From NCBI GenBank assembly GCA_003868215.1, contig QWDQ01000031.1:186001-250000 (forward strand): a stretch of DNA of 64,000 bases, given 5' to 3'. This document shows positions 11,931 through 23,168 of the stretch, piece after piece. Position numbers and translations under genes: made by a program. The notes below the pieces were generated by a model. It ran no database searches. It was given only the letters and a program-made list of their open reading frames with translations, and was not told where the DNA came from. Each line of letters begins with the position of its first letter. Positions within the stretch are counted from its first letter, which is position 1. This stretch comes from Pseudophaeomoniella oleicola (taxonomy: Eukaryota > Ascomycota > Eurotiomycetes > Phaeomoniellales > Phaeomoniellaceae).

Positions 11931-14443
11931 ATGACCTCCTCCGAGGTCTCAACCATGGAGGGTTTGCCCACCAGTGGCATGACACCTTGGTCATCGTCCA
12001 CAGGCATTGCCAACACGTTATTCACTCCTTCCCCAAACATGGTTCCCTTGGGTCCGCCTTTCTCTCACGCAAACTCTCTGAATCCGGCAGCACCGGCGAT
12101 GAGCTTCCAGGCTTCGGCACCACTCAAATATTTCGGGGGGCATCCTCGAGTGAATTTTACTGAGTCGACGGTAGGTAAAAGTCAATTGATGGTGTGTGGT
12201 GTAACTGAGTCGCTGCACAGGACAGTGGTACCCGCCCAACGATCACGTCGTCGCCCTCTCTAGCAAGCGGGGTGTCTCCCCTTTCAGAGCGCCGACAATC
12301 CAGCCTTCCTCGCGAATCCTCTCCGGCCGTCTCGGACGCTTCTTCCGATCGCACACATATCTCCTCCGGCATGCGACCAGTGCTGCAGATACCGCCATTC
12401 GTACCCGCTGACAGCGTAGAGGGGGAACTCAACCCATCCCCAGAACCCCCGCGGCCCTTTGGGGAACAAGATCTCGAGCCATCGTCATCTGAGGATGAGT
12501 CGAAGATCAAACCGAATCGACAACCCAATGGCCCTGCTCACGGTAGTCTTCCAAGACATCTCCAAAAGCTTCTATCTCAATACTATCAACTTAACGGCAC
12601 AAATGTGCCCCCGCCATGCGCAATGAATAAGATCAAGCAGACTCAATTGGAGGGACGTCGAACGGGGCGGCACCCCCTTAAATACGTCAACAAGGACGGT
12701 GAAAGATTGAATGCCAGCTGTCTACCCATTGGGTTTTCCAATAAGTACGTCTTGGTAGTGGAAGGGAAGACGCAGGCACCTGTGATTGTCAGATATCATT
12801 CGATCACGGGCACGCCAGCTGCGCAAAAGAGAACCCCATATCTTGTATGGAAGGGAATAGAAGGATGGGAAAAAGAACCATCCATCTGGAAAGTCAGAGA
12901 CGAGGAAGCAATCTCCATAACGCCTCCAAATGCTCAAGGCCCTTCGGCTACCCTGGCAATTCCAAAAAGTGGTGGTGATGGCTCGACGTCCAGAGTGACG
13001 TCGAAAGTTCCGACTCCTAAGGCGACACCGACGGTGAGGCCGACAGTGACCACGAGTTCAAGTCCTAAAGTAAGCGCTAAAGCAACAAGTACAACCCCTG
13101 TGCAAACGCTGCAGGCCACGAAGAACTGCCAGATCTGCAAAGACAGGCATCGCCGCTGTGACAAGATATTGCCATCATGCTCGACTTGTATAGAATTGAA
13201 TACACCTTGCCACTATGCGAGAAGCAGTCTTCCAGCATCCACCCCCAATGCTGTTGCAGTTACCATTGATTCCAAAGATAATGCGAATCTGAGAAGCAGC
13301 AAGCCGACACCGAATGCGGAGCCCAAGAGACTCTCCCCGCAAAGTGATGATTCAGGCTCAGAGGTTGACCTGGAATCCGAGTTACCCTCGAAACTCAGGA
13401 CTGTTCTCGAGGAATGGTACAAGCAGCAGGGCTCGAGGCTAACTCCTCCATGCTCGCTTAGTTCTGCAAATGCACACTCGATTTATGCATTCGTTGGATC
13501 TGGAATGCCGGCAAAATACGTCGATCTGTCGGGCAGAAAGCTCGAATTGAAGCGTCACTTTCTTCCAGAGAACAAATCCTGGGCTAACGTCATTTATGGA
13601 CTTGATAATGAGCCGGTATTCGTCAAGGCTCAAAACGGACCAAAGGTGCCTGACTTCGGGAATAATCAAGCAGCATACGCCGTCTGGCATGGAGTGAAGG
13701 GCCTTGAAGAAACACCCCGAGTCTATAAGGTAGCTGATCCTGAGAAGCATGCAAAACGCCGATCGCTTGCCGCTGCCAATGGGCTTCTTGCCAGTAGTCC
13801 TGGTCTTGGAACAAAGCGGGCTCGTGATGATGTGAATGACGACGGTCCCGCCAAAAGGCCTAGGACTATTAACTTCAGCAGGGACATTGGCACCATGTCG
13901 CCTATCTTGAAGTCCGTAGCAGAATCAACGCGATCGAACCAGCGGCGGACAGGTGTCCAGGATCTCCCTGATACTCCACAACATACGTCTGACTTCCTAT
14001 CACCTACGGAATCAGAAGTAAAACCAGCAACGACCGCAGCCTGCCCCAAAACTACTCTTCCACGGGTCGATTCCCTTCATGCGATTGCACCTGCGGCGTC
14101 ATCGATCCTCTCTTCTGAACAGAAATCGCGCACTTCAGTCACATTTATTGGGGGTAATCGGCCACGTACGCGTCCATTTACAGTGGCAGACAGTGTCCAG
14201 AAGTTGTATATGCAGGGTTCTGCTGCCGGATTGTTCGAAAAGCTTGGTTACTCCACTTCCATCCCATTCCTCAACGTCAAAGTCGGTGATGAAACCCTAG
14301 CCGTCATTCGGGATGATGAGGACGACTTTCGAGATCTGGAAACTTTGATCCTTACAAATGGACCTTGGGGTCAGGACGAGGGGACAATCTGCCATGTCGA
14401 GGTCAGGGCTACAGAAGGGTTCGGAAGCAATCGTCTAGAATAA
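11931..14443 (+). CDS. Zn(II)2Cys6 protein with a duplicated flanking domain
   Basis: Exons 11931-12170 and 12221-14443 give about 820 residues if the first in-frame ATG is used. The open frame continues upstream to about 11700 without another ATG, so a further 5' exon is possible. The zinc cluster (residues about 383-410) has spacing C-x2-C-x6-C-x6-C-x2-C-x6-C (CQICKDRHRRC...CSTC...C). About 118-residue copies of one unknown domain flank it at residues about 190-307 and 468-587. Both share LP..L...L...Y...G....PPC, then KYV...G..L, then Y.VW.G..G.E..P...KV.D. A C-terminal block (about 715-817) has mixed alpha/beta character. Zn2Cys6 clusters usually bind CGG-type DNA; here the cluster is central rather than N-terminal and no fungal_trans domain is visible. 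Its DNA-binding role is inference. Confidence 0.8.
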
Positions 14444-14824
14444 GACGGATGCCTTTACTCAACGATGTATGATCATGAAGGTGTTATGGACAGGATGGGG
14501 AGCTTCGAATACTCACATTCGATTTTCGATTATGGTCTATGGTTTTCGGTTTGAAGCACACGCATTTTACTCTTCTAAGAACGGGAAATAATAGCGTTTA
14601 CAGCATGTCATATTTTAGTACTGGCTGTGTGTAGTCTCTGCAGCTACTGATGGATTTCTGGAGTCGGCAAAAAGCAGAATAGATACCCCTCCCGAGAGCT
14701 AGTCGTTACAAGTACTTTACTATGTGTTATTGCCGGTCTCAACAATAAACACCTTTACGTTTCGAGCATACTTTTACGTTAAGACTATACAGTATAGTAT
14801 AGCTATATTCAAGTCACGGTTTAC
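14444..14824. other. Convergent 3' flank
   Basis: AT-rich spacer between the Zn2Cys6 gene and the esterase gene, containing a short TATAG-repeat run near 14790. No gene seen. Confidence 0.6.
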
Positions 14825-15847
14825 CTACGCAGCTAGCATGCCTGTCATCTCCTGAACCGCATCCTCGTACATTCTCCTCCTCTTTTTGAACTTCTCCCCC
14901 TTCAACAGCCTCAGATCCCAACCATGCCCCTCGCCCTCCGCCATGTACCCACCGACCCTCTTCCCGAGCCCTCGCAACCGCTTCCTGAACTCCTTGTCCT
15001 CGACGTACAGCTGATCGTATTCGCACGAATAGATTGCCAGCGTATCCGGTAAGGCTCGCTGCAGGATTTCGTCGGCGGCGCGGGCCGGTGAGAAGTCTGT
15101 GTTGGAGAGGTCGGGTCGGTTCGGGGAAGAGGGGCCGAGGTAGGAGTCGTCGAACATCTTGTAGGCGAAGGAGGGGATTCCGCCCTTGGTGGCGGAGATG
15201 GGGTTCGAGGCGATGCGTTCGGCGCGTGTTTGGGTCCAGTCTACGCCTGGGTAGAAGGCGACTATGCCGGTGATGGCACCGTTCGCGGTATTTTGCTGTA
15301 CTGCTGCTGTGGTGTGGATTCGGATGCTTGTGACTAAGGCCAAGGTCCCGCCAGCGCTACACCCTGTCAGAACTGTCCGCTGGGCATCTAGATTGAGATC
15401 GGACGCGTGGTTCCACAGCCAAAGCAGGGAATCGACGCAGTCGCCTATCGCAGTCGGATATGGATGCTCCGGTGCCAGTCCATATTCGACACCGATAAAG
15501 ACCGCCGAGAGCTGCTCTGTTACGTGGGCGGCAAATCGAGCATTCTGGGTCGCGTCTCCGACAGTGTAGCCTCCGCCGTGAAAGTTCACGACAATCGGGT
15601 ACCGGTTCTGTCCATCATCATCATTATCCTCCTTGCTTTTCTTGCTCTGACCCGGACGCTTGTAAGCAGTTGGCGTATAGAAAAGGAATTTGACTTGCCC
15701 CGGGCGTTTGCGTGATGTTGTCGGGATGGAAAGGGTGAACGTCGGGGTTGGGGCAGCAGGGGAAGGGCGACGGAGGTTCAGAAGAGATACTGCTGATGAG
15801 AGGAGTCGGAACAGATATACCTTGAGGTACAACCCAACGCGAATCAT
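14825..15847 (-). CDS. Alpha/beta hydrolase, HSL-type esterase
   Basis: Intronless; 340 residues from the first ATG at 15847. The oxyanion-hole motif HGGG is at residues 90-93. The nucleophile elbow is GCSAGG (Ser164) where most relatives have GDSAGG. Asp278 (CEYDQLY) and His308 (GHGWD) complete the triad. The PEHPYP stretch (APEHPYPTAIGD) is typical of the hormone-sensitive-lipase family. These enzymes hydrolyse short esters or carry out steps in secondary metabolism; the substrate cannot be read from sequence. The same frame is open upstream to a TAA before 15970 and encodes a strongly hydrophobic stretch (FVLVLVFLVF) with no ATG. The true protein could therefore have an N-terminal anchor from an exon I did not find. 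A membrane-like segment also follows the ATG (residues about 4-22). Confidence 0.85.
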   Translation of the reverse strand: MIRVGLYLKVYLFRLLSSAVSLLNLRRPSPAAPTPTFTLSIPTTSRKRPGQVKFLFYTPTAYKRPGQSKKSKEDNDDDGQNRYPIVVNFHGGGYTVGDATQNARFAAHVTEQLSAVFIGVEYGLAPEHPYPTAIGDCVDSLLWLWNHASDLNLDAQRTVLTGCSAGGTLALVTSIRIHTTAAVQQNTANGAITGIVAFYPGVDWTQTRAERIASNPISATKGGIPSFAYKMFDDSYLGPSSPNRPDLSNTDFSPARAADEILQRALPDTLAIYSCEYDQLYVEDKEFRKRLRGLGKRVGGYMAEGEGHGWDLRLLKGEKFKKRRRMYEDAVQEMTGMLAA

Positions 15848-16945
15848 CGCACCTGAGTCGATGAGCGTATATTTACCAGAGACCGCGGAAGCAATGATAG
15901 CGCCAGAGGAAAAGACCAAGAAAACAAGGACAAGCACGAAAGTGAACAGGAGCGGACAGAGACGAGTCACCTTTTTATATTACCCCCACCATCTCACCTT
16001 TCTTGGTCAATTTCATACTACTCAGCATTCATTGTTGGCGTTCATATTATTGCTTCACCTTCCAACATGTCACTCACCCTCCTGAAGTTGGAAATCATAT
16101 AGACGATAAATAAAACCCACCTTCAGGCCGGAACAATCTGGATTAAAAGACGGACCGAGGTGACCCGACCGGAAGCGGGGGAAATCCAATTCCCGGGCGG
16201 GACTTTCTATCCTCCGGTTAAGAATGACTGGGCAATGCTTTGTTTAACGCCGATATAAAACACCATCACCATCGGTGATATTAATGATCTTTTACCAGCC
16301 CTATGTTACTGCTACGAGACCTCCGTTGGAGACTGCAGAAGTCTAGTCGGGGTGAAGATCGGGGGGGGTCGGTCCCTCGCTCCTGAAATCCCCTCGACCG
16401 TTGACCCCGTCTCTACGTCTCTGTTACATTTTAGACCGTGTGAAGGCGATGCACGATGAACACCACATAAATCACGTTATCTTGGTCGTCTATCAATGCG
16501 GAGGGATGCTGTTGGTTGCCCTCTAGATCAATCCTTATTCGGCAACCGAAGCTATGATCTGCAACGCAAACAGATACGATCTTCCTTGCCAAGGTGCTTG
16601 CAACCAATACTGCTTACCTTATCCTTGTCTCATCCCGCAGCATCACGGCACGTTGGAATCTGCTAAGTCGGAAGTCTGCAACTGGGCCGTCGACGGTATT
16701 GATATCGCCGTGATAGGGTGCTGTGTAGTGTTCCTGCTTTGTTTACGTGACGGCCCCCAAGATGGCCCCCATCACGGCTTGCTGCTTTCACCTCCCCTGC
16801 TTCAGCCGTCTTCCCGGATCACAAACTTCACCACCTAGATCCTATATAAACTGACTCTGTTGACAACACCTGAGAGAAACCCCCTCACAAACACTTTCAT
16901 TCATCATTGTCTATCTCGCTGTGACGAAATAATCAGGTAGCACTC
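15848..16945. other. Divergent promoter region
   Basis: Shared upstream region of the esterase (minus) and the amidohydrolase (plus). The left part contains an open hydrophobic frame continuing the esterase. A TATATAA-like sequence (ATCCTATATAAACTG) lies at about 16839-16853, roughly 100 bp before the amidohydrolase start. No separate gene seen. Confidence 0.5.
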
Positions 16946-18268
16946 ATGACTACAATCATTACTCACGTCCGTCTGTTTGACGGCTTGACTGTCTACGAAG
17001 ATCAGACTATCGTTATCAATGCCTCTGAAATCTCAAGCATTTCACCAGCATCATCTGCCGCTGCTGCGTCTTTCGATACGGATGCAAACATAGTCGATGG
17101 CTCATCTCATACTCTCCTTCCGGGTTTGATCGATGCTCACGTCCACACGGCTATCGACCGCCTTAAGGTAGCTCTCAAGTTTGGAGTGACAACTGAACTT
17201 GAAATGATGGGATATTGGAGTAAAGAAGATAGGGAACTGATTGCCAACTCTGACGACATGGCCGATCTTCGCAGTGCAAGCTTCGGTCTGACTGCACCCG
17301 GTGGTCATCCATCCGAGTTGCATGCCAAGGTCAAGAAGGGTAAGGGTGGCGGTCCACCCCCTGGTCAAGGCCGTGGCGGTGGCGCTGCAGGAGGAGGGCC
17401 CGGGAGAGGTGGGGGCGAACAAGGTCAAGGTGGTCAGGGTCACAAACACCGCTTTGTTGCTCCCACTGCGTCGAGCAAAGAGGAAGCCGTCTCCTTCATT
17501 GACGAGAGAGTTGCCGAGGGAGCCGACTATATCAAGATCATGATCGAGGAAGGCAGTGTGCTTGATTCACCAGGCCTACCACTTCTTCCGGTTGGCATCC
17601 TCGCCGCAGCCGTCCAAAAAGCACATCAACATTCAAAGCTCGCCATCGCCCATGTTCTGACCTTGCCTGCAACGCAAACAGCCCTTGACATTGGTATCGA
17701 CGGTCTAGCACATCTCTTCATAGACCAGCCACACACTCCAGACATCATCTCATCCATCGCTTCCGCCGGCGTCTTCGTCACCCCATGCCTGAGCCTCAAC
17801 GCAACCCTCCTGAACACGCACCGCAGCAAGAAACTCGCGTCCGACTCACGCGTCTCCAGCCGCCTTCCCGACAATTGGCTCTCCACCCTCTCCGCCTCCT
17901 TCAACACCTTCCCCACCGGCTCCTTCGCCGACAACCTCTCCACCGTCAAAGCCCTGCACGACGCAGGCGTCGACATCCTCGCCGGCACAGACGTCAGCGT
18001 CCCGATCCCCGAATTCGGCGGTCTCGCCCACGGCGCCAGCGTGCACCACGAACTGCAACTCTTCGTCGAAGCCGGTCTGACTCCGATCGACGCCCTCAAG
18101 GCCGCGACGAGTGTGCCCGCCAGACGGTTCCAGTTGAGCGACCGAGGCACGATCGAGGTCGGCAAGAGAGCGGACTTGCTTCTTGTGAAGGGTGATCCGA
18201 CCAAGGATATTGGCGACACGCTTAACATCGAGGGTATCTGGAGGCGAGGAGTTCGCTTTACTGATTGA
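16946..18268 (+). CDS. Metal-dependent amidohydrolase with Gly-rich insert
   Basis: Intronless, 440 residues. It is an amidohydrolase-superfamily TIM barrel of the imidazolonepropionase/prolidase-like group. The metal and active-site set is visible: H65 and H67 (DAHVHT), the Lys likely to be carboxylated K197 (YIKIMIEEG), H236 (IAHVLT), H256 (LAHLF) and D349 (AGTDVSVP). The C-terminal KRADLLLVKGDP strand rebuilds the small beta domain. Relatives hydrolyse cyclic amides, dipeptides or other amide bonds; the substrate here is unknown. An insert at residues about 128-168 is almost entirely Gly, Pro, Gln and Lys (KGKGGGPPPGQGRGGG and similar). It is unusual for the family and probably a surface loop. 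There is no signal peptide. The final third is markedly GC-rich at third positions. Confidence 0.9.
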   Translation: MTTIITHVRLFDGLTVYEDQTIVINASEISSISPASSAAAASFDTDANIVDGSSHTLLPGLIDAHVHTAIDRLKVALKFGVTTELEMMGYWSKEDRELIANSDDMADLRSASFGLTAPGGHPSELHAKVKKGKGGGPPPGQGRGGGAAGGGPGRGGGEQGQGGQGHKHRFVAPTASSKEEAVSFIDERVAEGADYIKIMIEEGSVLDSPGLPLLPVGILAAAVQKAHQHSKLAIAHVLTLPATQTALDIGIDGLAHLFIDQPHTPDIISSIASAGVFVTPCLSLNATLLNTHRSKKLASDSRVSSRLPDNWLSTLSASFNTFPTGSFADNLSTVKALHDAGVDILAGTDVSVPIPEFGGLAHGASVHHELQLFVEAGLTPIDALKAATSVPARRFQLSDRGTIEVGKRADLLLVKGDPTKDIGDTLNIEGIWRRGVRFTD

Positions 18269-18866
18269 TTTGAAATCTCATTGATTGGTTGATTGGTCCG
18301 AAACCAAAGGGACAATGGTGGGAACGTAATTAGACGGAATGCTCTCCTTCTCCTTCTTCTAGTTAGTTAATTACAGTTACGGAGAAAACGAAATCCTTCT
18401 CATAGAATCCGAAAAGAACCGAAAAGGATTAAGAGCAAAGACTACAAAAGACTTTCTTAACCTCGCCGGTTGTTTGTTACAAAGGAATGAATGAATGAAT
18501 GATTGATTTATGGGATTGAAGTACCTACAGTAGTAGTAGTACAGTACATGACTTGGTGAATCGCACTACCCTTTTCCTTCTTCTTCTTCTTCTTCTTCTA
18601 AACCCGCACCTTCAACAGGTGTCACAATAGGTCATGAGTGGCAACACAATAACGCAATAACGCAATAACCAACGGGTTGAATTGAGAATATGGTATGTAT
18701 TGTGTGTGAGGTGGGATTCTATGTAGGGATATGTATAGATCTACCTACCTTACCTTACATATCTTCCTAACAGCTCGTCTTGTGGATGATACTATGCCAA
18801 CCCTCCTCCTCTTCCTCTCAATCTCTCTTTTTTTTTGTTTGTTGTTGTCGTCTTCCTCCAACTCTT
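18269..18866. other. Convergent 3' flank with microsatellites
   Basis: Spacer between the 3' ends of the amidohydrolase and the permease. It contains a (GAAT) run near 18485 and a (TTC)8 tract at about 18576-18599. No gene seen. Confidence 0.6.
18576..18599. repeat. (TTC)n microsatellite
   Basis: A tract of about eight TTC units in the spacer downstream of the amidohydrolase gene. Not coding in the models given here. Confidence 0.8.
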
Positions 18867-20780
18867 TTATTCCCACAAGATATTCAATTTCCTCCATCCC
18901 TTGACTGGTCTTGGCGGTGGTTCCGGGTTATCGGCCGCAATCTGCATGTACTTGCGGATCGGCATCTCCTCGAGGGAGACGATCTTGGTCTTGTTCCAGA
19001 ACTTGAAGCCGAAGTACAGGATGAAGATGAGGGGGATGTTGAAGTAGGATGAGAAGAAGGTTTCGGTGTCCCAGCTGCGGGAGGGGAGGAGAGAAGGAGG
19101 TTGTTAGCTTGGGTAGAGGAGGATGGAATGGTTTGGGAAGAGGGGTGAGGGTGGTTTCCTGAGGGAGGATTCACAAGGAGCGGTGTAGACTTACTGTCCG
19201 TGCATGAATGTAGCAAATCCCGCTGTCAATAGGATTATACTGAAGCTAATGGCTCCGGTCCAGGCAGCGTATGGTTGTAGAGGACCTTTCCACGGTAGCT
19301 CACTGCGGGAAATTCCTTGCTTTTTGCAGCCGTAGTAGAAGCGCAAGTAGACGACGCAAATGATGATCCAATGCACAAATGCTGCGGCAGATATCAGGTC
19401 CTGGAGCCAGCCAAACACGGTTGACGCAGTATCTTGCAGTGACATATAGCCTAGAGCGATGAAAAGACTGAGGAATCCGACGCAGACATATGGGATACCC
19501 CAACGGTTGACGCGCAGGAAGATCTTGGGAGCGTGGCCTTCACGCGCAAGGCCGTAGAGGACACGCGACCCGCCGAGCATGCCCGAGTTCCCGGCTGACC
19601 ACGCGGACGTTAATACAACGGCATTGATGATGTGAGGCACCACTTTTATCCCGCTACGGGTAGCAGCGATGACAAACGGGGATTGAGCGGCATTGCCAGT
19701 GGATTCCAGAAGGTTCTCATCGTTAGAAGGGACGACGAGACCGACCATGAAGATAGACAAGGCGTAGAATATCAGCACACGGACGAAAATACGCTTGGCC
19801 GCCTTGGGGATGTTGCGGCGTGGAGCTTTGGTCTCTGCTGCAGCACCTGAAATACCTTCCACGCCCGAGTACGCGTACGCTGCGTTAGAGAATACCGTCC
19901 AAAAGCCAAGGAATCTGCCTAGAGGACCCGGTATGTCAAGGTACTGTACGAAAGGGCCTGGATTGCGCCAATATTGAAAGCCATGGCGTTGGTGATCAGG
20001 ACCACCACCACACGTAACCACAAGGGCCATTATGTTCAGGCCGATGATCAGCATGATTTTCAGACTGGCGAATGTAAATTCCACCTCGCCATAGATCCGC
20101 ACAAGACAAATGTTGGATGCAACGATCAAAAGGCCCAGGATAGTGATAAAGATGGCGCTCGACACAGTGGTCCAGAACTGTATAATCACGGCAGCGGCCA
20201 CAATCTCGGCAGGAAGAGATACCATGCTCGAGTAGACGCTGTTGTATCCTTGTGCAAATGACAGCGCGGGGTCAAAAAAGTACTCAGCATGTCGGATAAT
20301 AGCACCAGAGAGAGGGACAAGAGCACTTTTGCGTCAGCACATGCGTCCATCGACCTTGGATAGTACTAACCTCAGCTCGGCTATGGAGATACAGACGCAG
20401 GATACAAGGAGACCGACGATGAGGTATCCCAGGCTAGATGTTGTCAATGATTGCTCCTCGGCTGCGATAACGAGCAACGTACAAGGCACCAAGAGGACCG
20501 GCATTTACAATAGCTCTTCCAGAACCGAGGAAGAGACCGGTACCAATGGTTCCAGCCAGGGCAATCATCTAACCAATGGTCAATTGGCTTGACAAACCCT
20601 CTGTGAAGCATTCTTCCGTACCTGAATATGGCGTTGTTCAAGTCCACGCTTGAGGTCCTTCTTCTCGTCGAATTCCACGGGGTCCTCATCATCGTACGAG
20701 ATAGAATGTATCTCCCCAGTTCGCTGCTTATCGTCATCGTTGTAGTCGGGGGCGGGCTCATTCTTCTCAATATAAGACAT
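18867..20780 (-). CDS. Amino-acid permease (YAT/APC family)
   Basis: Five exons on the minus strand: 20780-20622, 20568-20483, 20433-20371, 20325-19195 and 19074-18867, giving about 548 residues. Splicing restores the start of the APC fold: RHIQ-MIALAGTIGTGLFLGSG, the substrate-binding glycine region of fungal amino-acid permeases. Helix 2 (GPLGAFLGYLIVGLLVS) and IAELSALVPLSGAIIRHAEY follow. About twelve membrane segments can be traced. Later landmarks are AYSGVEGISGAAAETKAPRRNIPKA and SAGNSGMLGGSRVLYGLAREG, both classic for the Gap1/Dip5-like group. The hydrophilic N-terminus is acidic and starts MSYIEKNEPAPDYNDDD. The C-terminus ends at GWRKLNILWE. It is a plasma-membrane H+-symporter by family; the preferred amino acid cannot be told. 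Confidence 0.92.
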
Positions 20781-22321
20781 GATTGCAACAGAATTATCAA
20801 CAAAGGGTTCAAGGAGCAAGGGTGCTGAAGAGAAAAGAACATGGGTCTACTGGAGTATCATAAATAGCTTTGGAAGCATCTCATAGGAGATATGCACATG
20901 ATATAACCGTGAACTCCGACGCAGGGTTACACCTGGCGGAGCCATCCGGTCGCAGACAGGTCTGATACACGATATTGAGATAAGCCTATCGTACCATTGG
21001 AAGGAGGCGTCGCGGAGCTTGAACATCCTTGTCTTCGTGGCTACCGAAATGGTAAAGTGATATTCTTGGGACGAAGGTAGAACGGTTTGACAAGGGTTGC
21101 AGTAAGGATAAACGCCATGTCATTGGCATGAGAAGTTTACTAGCATCATTTGCCATCGCAAGTGCTGGGGTGTTGATAAGGATTGTCCAACAAGGTAATG
21201 AAGATCAACAGGCCGTCCGAACCATCGTCCAAGACCCCAGCTCGCGAGACCACCTGGTGGCTGATGTTAGAGTCGTTTCTTTAGGTGTTGCCATACCGGC
21301 GGACGGCAAGCGGACTGTTGGATGCGCACTGAAGTGATTCCTGGGACAGTTTAGTTACTCTTTCTCACAGAAGATAAGGATAATCTGCCTGATTGGATTG
21401 AATGATTGCAGAAGATGCAAGGTCTGGAGCAGAAAATGCCAATGCCAGAGCTGATAAGCCTACCTGTTCTTGAGGCTTGGCATCTTGGTCTTGAGATATT
21501 CCAAGCCTCGGAGTGGCACCCTTTACCACCTTGACCTAATGTTGGCGATAAGGAGATTCCCCGTCAGGAAGTACTAAAGGCCTCATTATGGTTGTCCATC
21601 GGTCTAGGAGTGGATGTGTACTACGTAGTAGTATCTAAGATCTATGCGTGTCATCGATCTAATACACAGAGGGAAGTCAAGAAGCGGAGTACGACCGTGG
21701 TGTTTTGTTCTCAAGCTGGGGTGGGTTGTGCAGAGCAAACGAGTATCTGTAATTGAACCAATGAAAGTAGCGTATATGTAGTAGCTGCAGTCTCCCTTGG
21801 TTTAAATAAGCTCGCCAGCTCCGTTCAATTGGTGAGTTGCCTGCTCTAGGATCATGCTCGCTTGTGGCCGAAACTAACAGAGGGTTTAGTGTGGAATCGT
21901 CTGTAGGAGTGCTTACTCGACAGCATTCGCTACAACTGCTGCATATTGCATTTGAAAGGTACATAGTCGCTAGGCGTTTACTACATACAAACAAAAAGGG
22001 AACCAGTGAAAGCCACGACCCGGAAGCAACCCAGTATTCCCATTGCAGCCCTCATTGGCAAGCAACACGGACCATATGCATGCTTCTGCATAAAATGTCC
22101 TTCGAACGCTGTTTCATCCCTAACTCCTGGTATGTGTCGGGAGAATCCTCGACGTTCCATGTGGCGATACGACTGCAAGCATTGTTCCCAAACCCATGGA
22201 TCGATTCGACGGGGCGATGACAGGTCATCGTCGCCAGACAGAATCGACTCTGCATGAGACAAGGTCCATTGCGTTGGCGTTCCTTGCAGATTTTGGCCTT
22301 CTTGATATGATTGATGCAAGC
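20781..22321. other. Intergenic region, permease promoter
   Basis: About 1.5 kb between the permease start and the eIF4E 3' end, both on the minus strand. It includes one copy of the palindrome TACTACGTAGTA at 21619-21630. Short open frames have no recognisable motif. Confidence 0.55.
21619..21630. repeat. Palindrome TACTACGTAGTA, copy 1
   Basis: Perfect 12-bp palindrome in the gap between the permease and eIF4E genes. Three other perfect copies lie at 24726, 36316 and 40743. It may be a dyad binding site or a dispersed short repeat. Confidence 0.85.
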
Positions 22322-23168
22322 CTAAACGCTGAATTTGGCGTTTGCCCTGCTACTTCCGGAACGAGCACTATCCGTGTGACCACTGAAATCCAAAACATCG
22401 TTTGGACCCAGTTGGAGGACTTCCTTGAACCGGGTGCCGAGTTTCGTAAGCGTCTCTTTGCCCGTGCTGGCATCCGCGCCACGACCCCCCTTGCCCACTG
22501 TTCTAGTCCACAGCCCGATTCTGTAGAATCCCTTTCGAACGTTGACAACGACACCCATGACCTCGTTGTCATTGTCATCCTCCAGCGTCTCGCCAATCGC
22601 AGCAAGCTGTGCGTGCAGCCATAAAGAATCAATGTCGATTGAGCGCTTGTCTTTGAACTGATACGACCACTTTCCACCGTGCTTATTCTGAGGATCTTCC
22701 CATTCGGGGCGGACACCCTTCTTAAAAAGATGATAATCGGATTTGAGGGCAAGGTCGCTGCAAGCAGTGATGTTGTTCTGCAAGGCATTATTAGTATTGT
22801 GGGGTGAAGGGAAAGGTCAAGAGATACTTACGTAGACTCCCCAGAATTCCTCGACCGTATCGAAGGTCACCACTTCTTTAAGGAGGTCATACCAGTTATC
22901 TCCCTGATCGTATGTCAGTATTTCTCCCCTATCGCCAGAGCTCGGGAGACCTTACTTTGCCGCTCGGTGGTTTCGTGAACCACAGAGTCCACTGATTCAT
23001 AAGTGGATGCTTGACGTTGAAGTTGTTGGGATCATGGAAGACTGTCACAGTGTCACCATCGGCAGTTGCTGGTGCTGAAGAGCCGTTTGGCGCAGCATTT
23101 TCATCCGCAGCAGTTTTGTCATGTGGCGTGTCGCCATTTGGTACAGGCGCTGTTGCAACTTCAGCCAT
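22322..23168 (-). CDS. Translation initiation factor eIF4E
   Basis: Exons 23168-22956, 22903-22832 and 22777-22322 on the minus strand encode about 246 residues. After an Ala/Pro/Asp-rich N-terminus comes the eIF4E fold: HPLMNQWTLWFTKPP, then GDNWYDLLKEVVTFDTVEEFW, the cap-stacking Trp region in GVRPEWEDPQNKHGGKW, and SIDIDSLWLHAQLAAIGE. The 5'-cap-binding tryptophans and the acidic residue after PEW are present. It binds the m7G cap and recruits eIF4G. Introns have GTAAGG/GTAAGT donors, and both internal junctions are phase 0. The start at 23168 is the first ATG; a GTG seven codons upstream is in frame but not used. Confidence 0.95.

Noticed and set aside
17626-18315. Minus-strand open frame of 229 codons
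   Set aside because: Antisense to the GC-rich 3' half of the amidohydrolase; third-position GC removes stops on the other strand.
22196-22624. Plus-strand open frame of 142 codons
   Set aside because: Antisense to the last eIF4E exon, which has clear family motifs.
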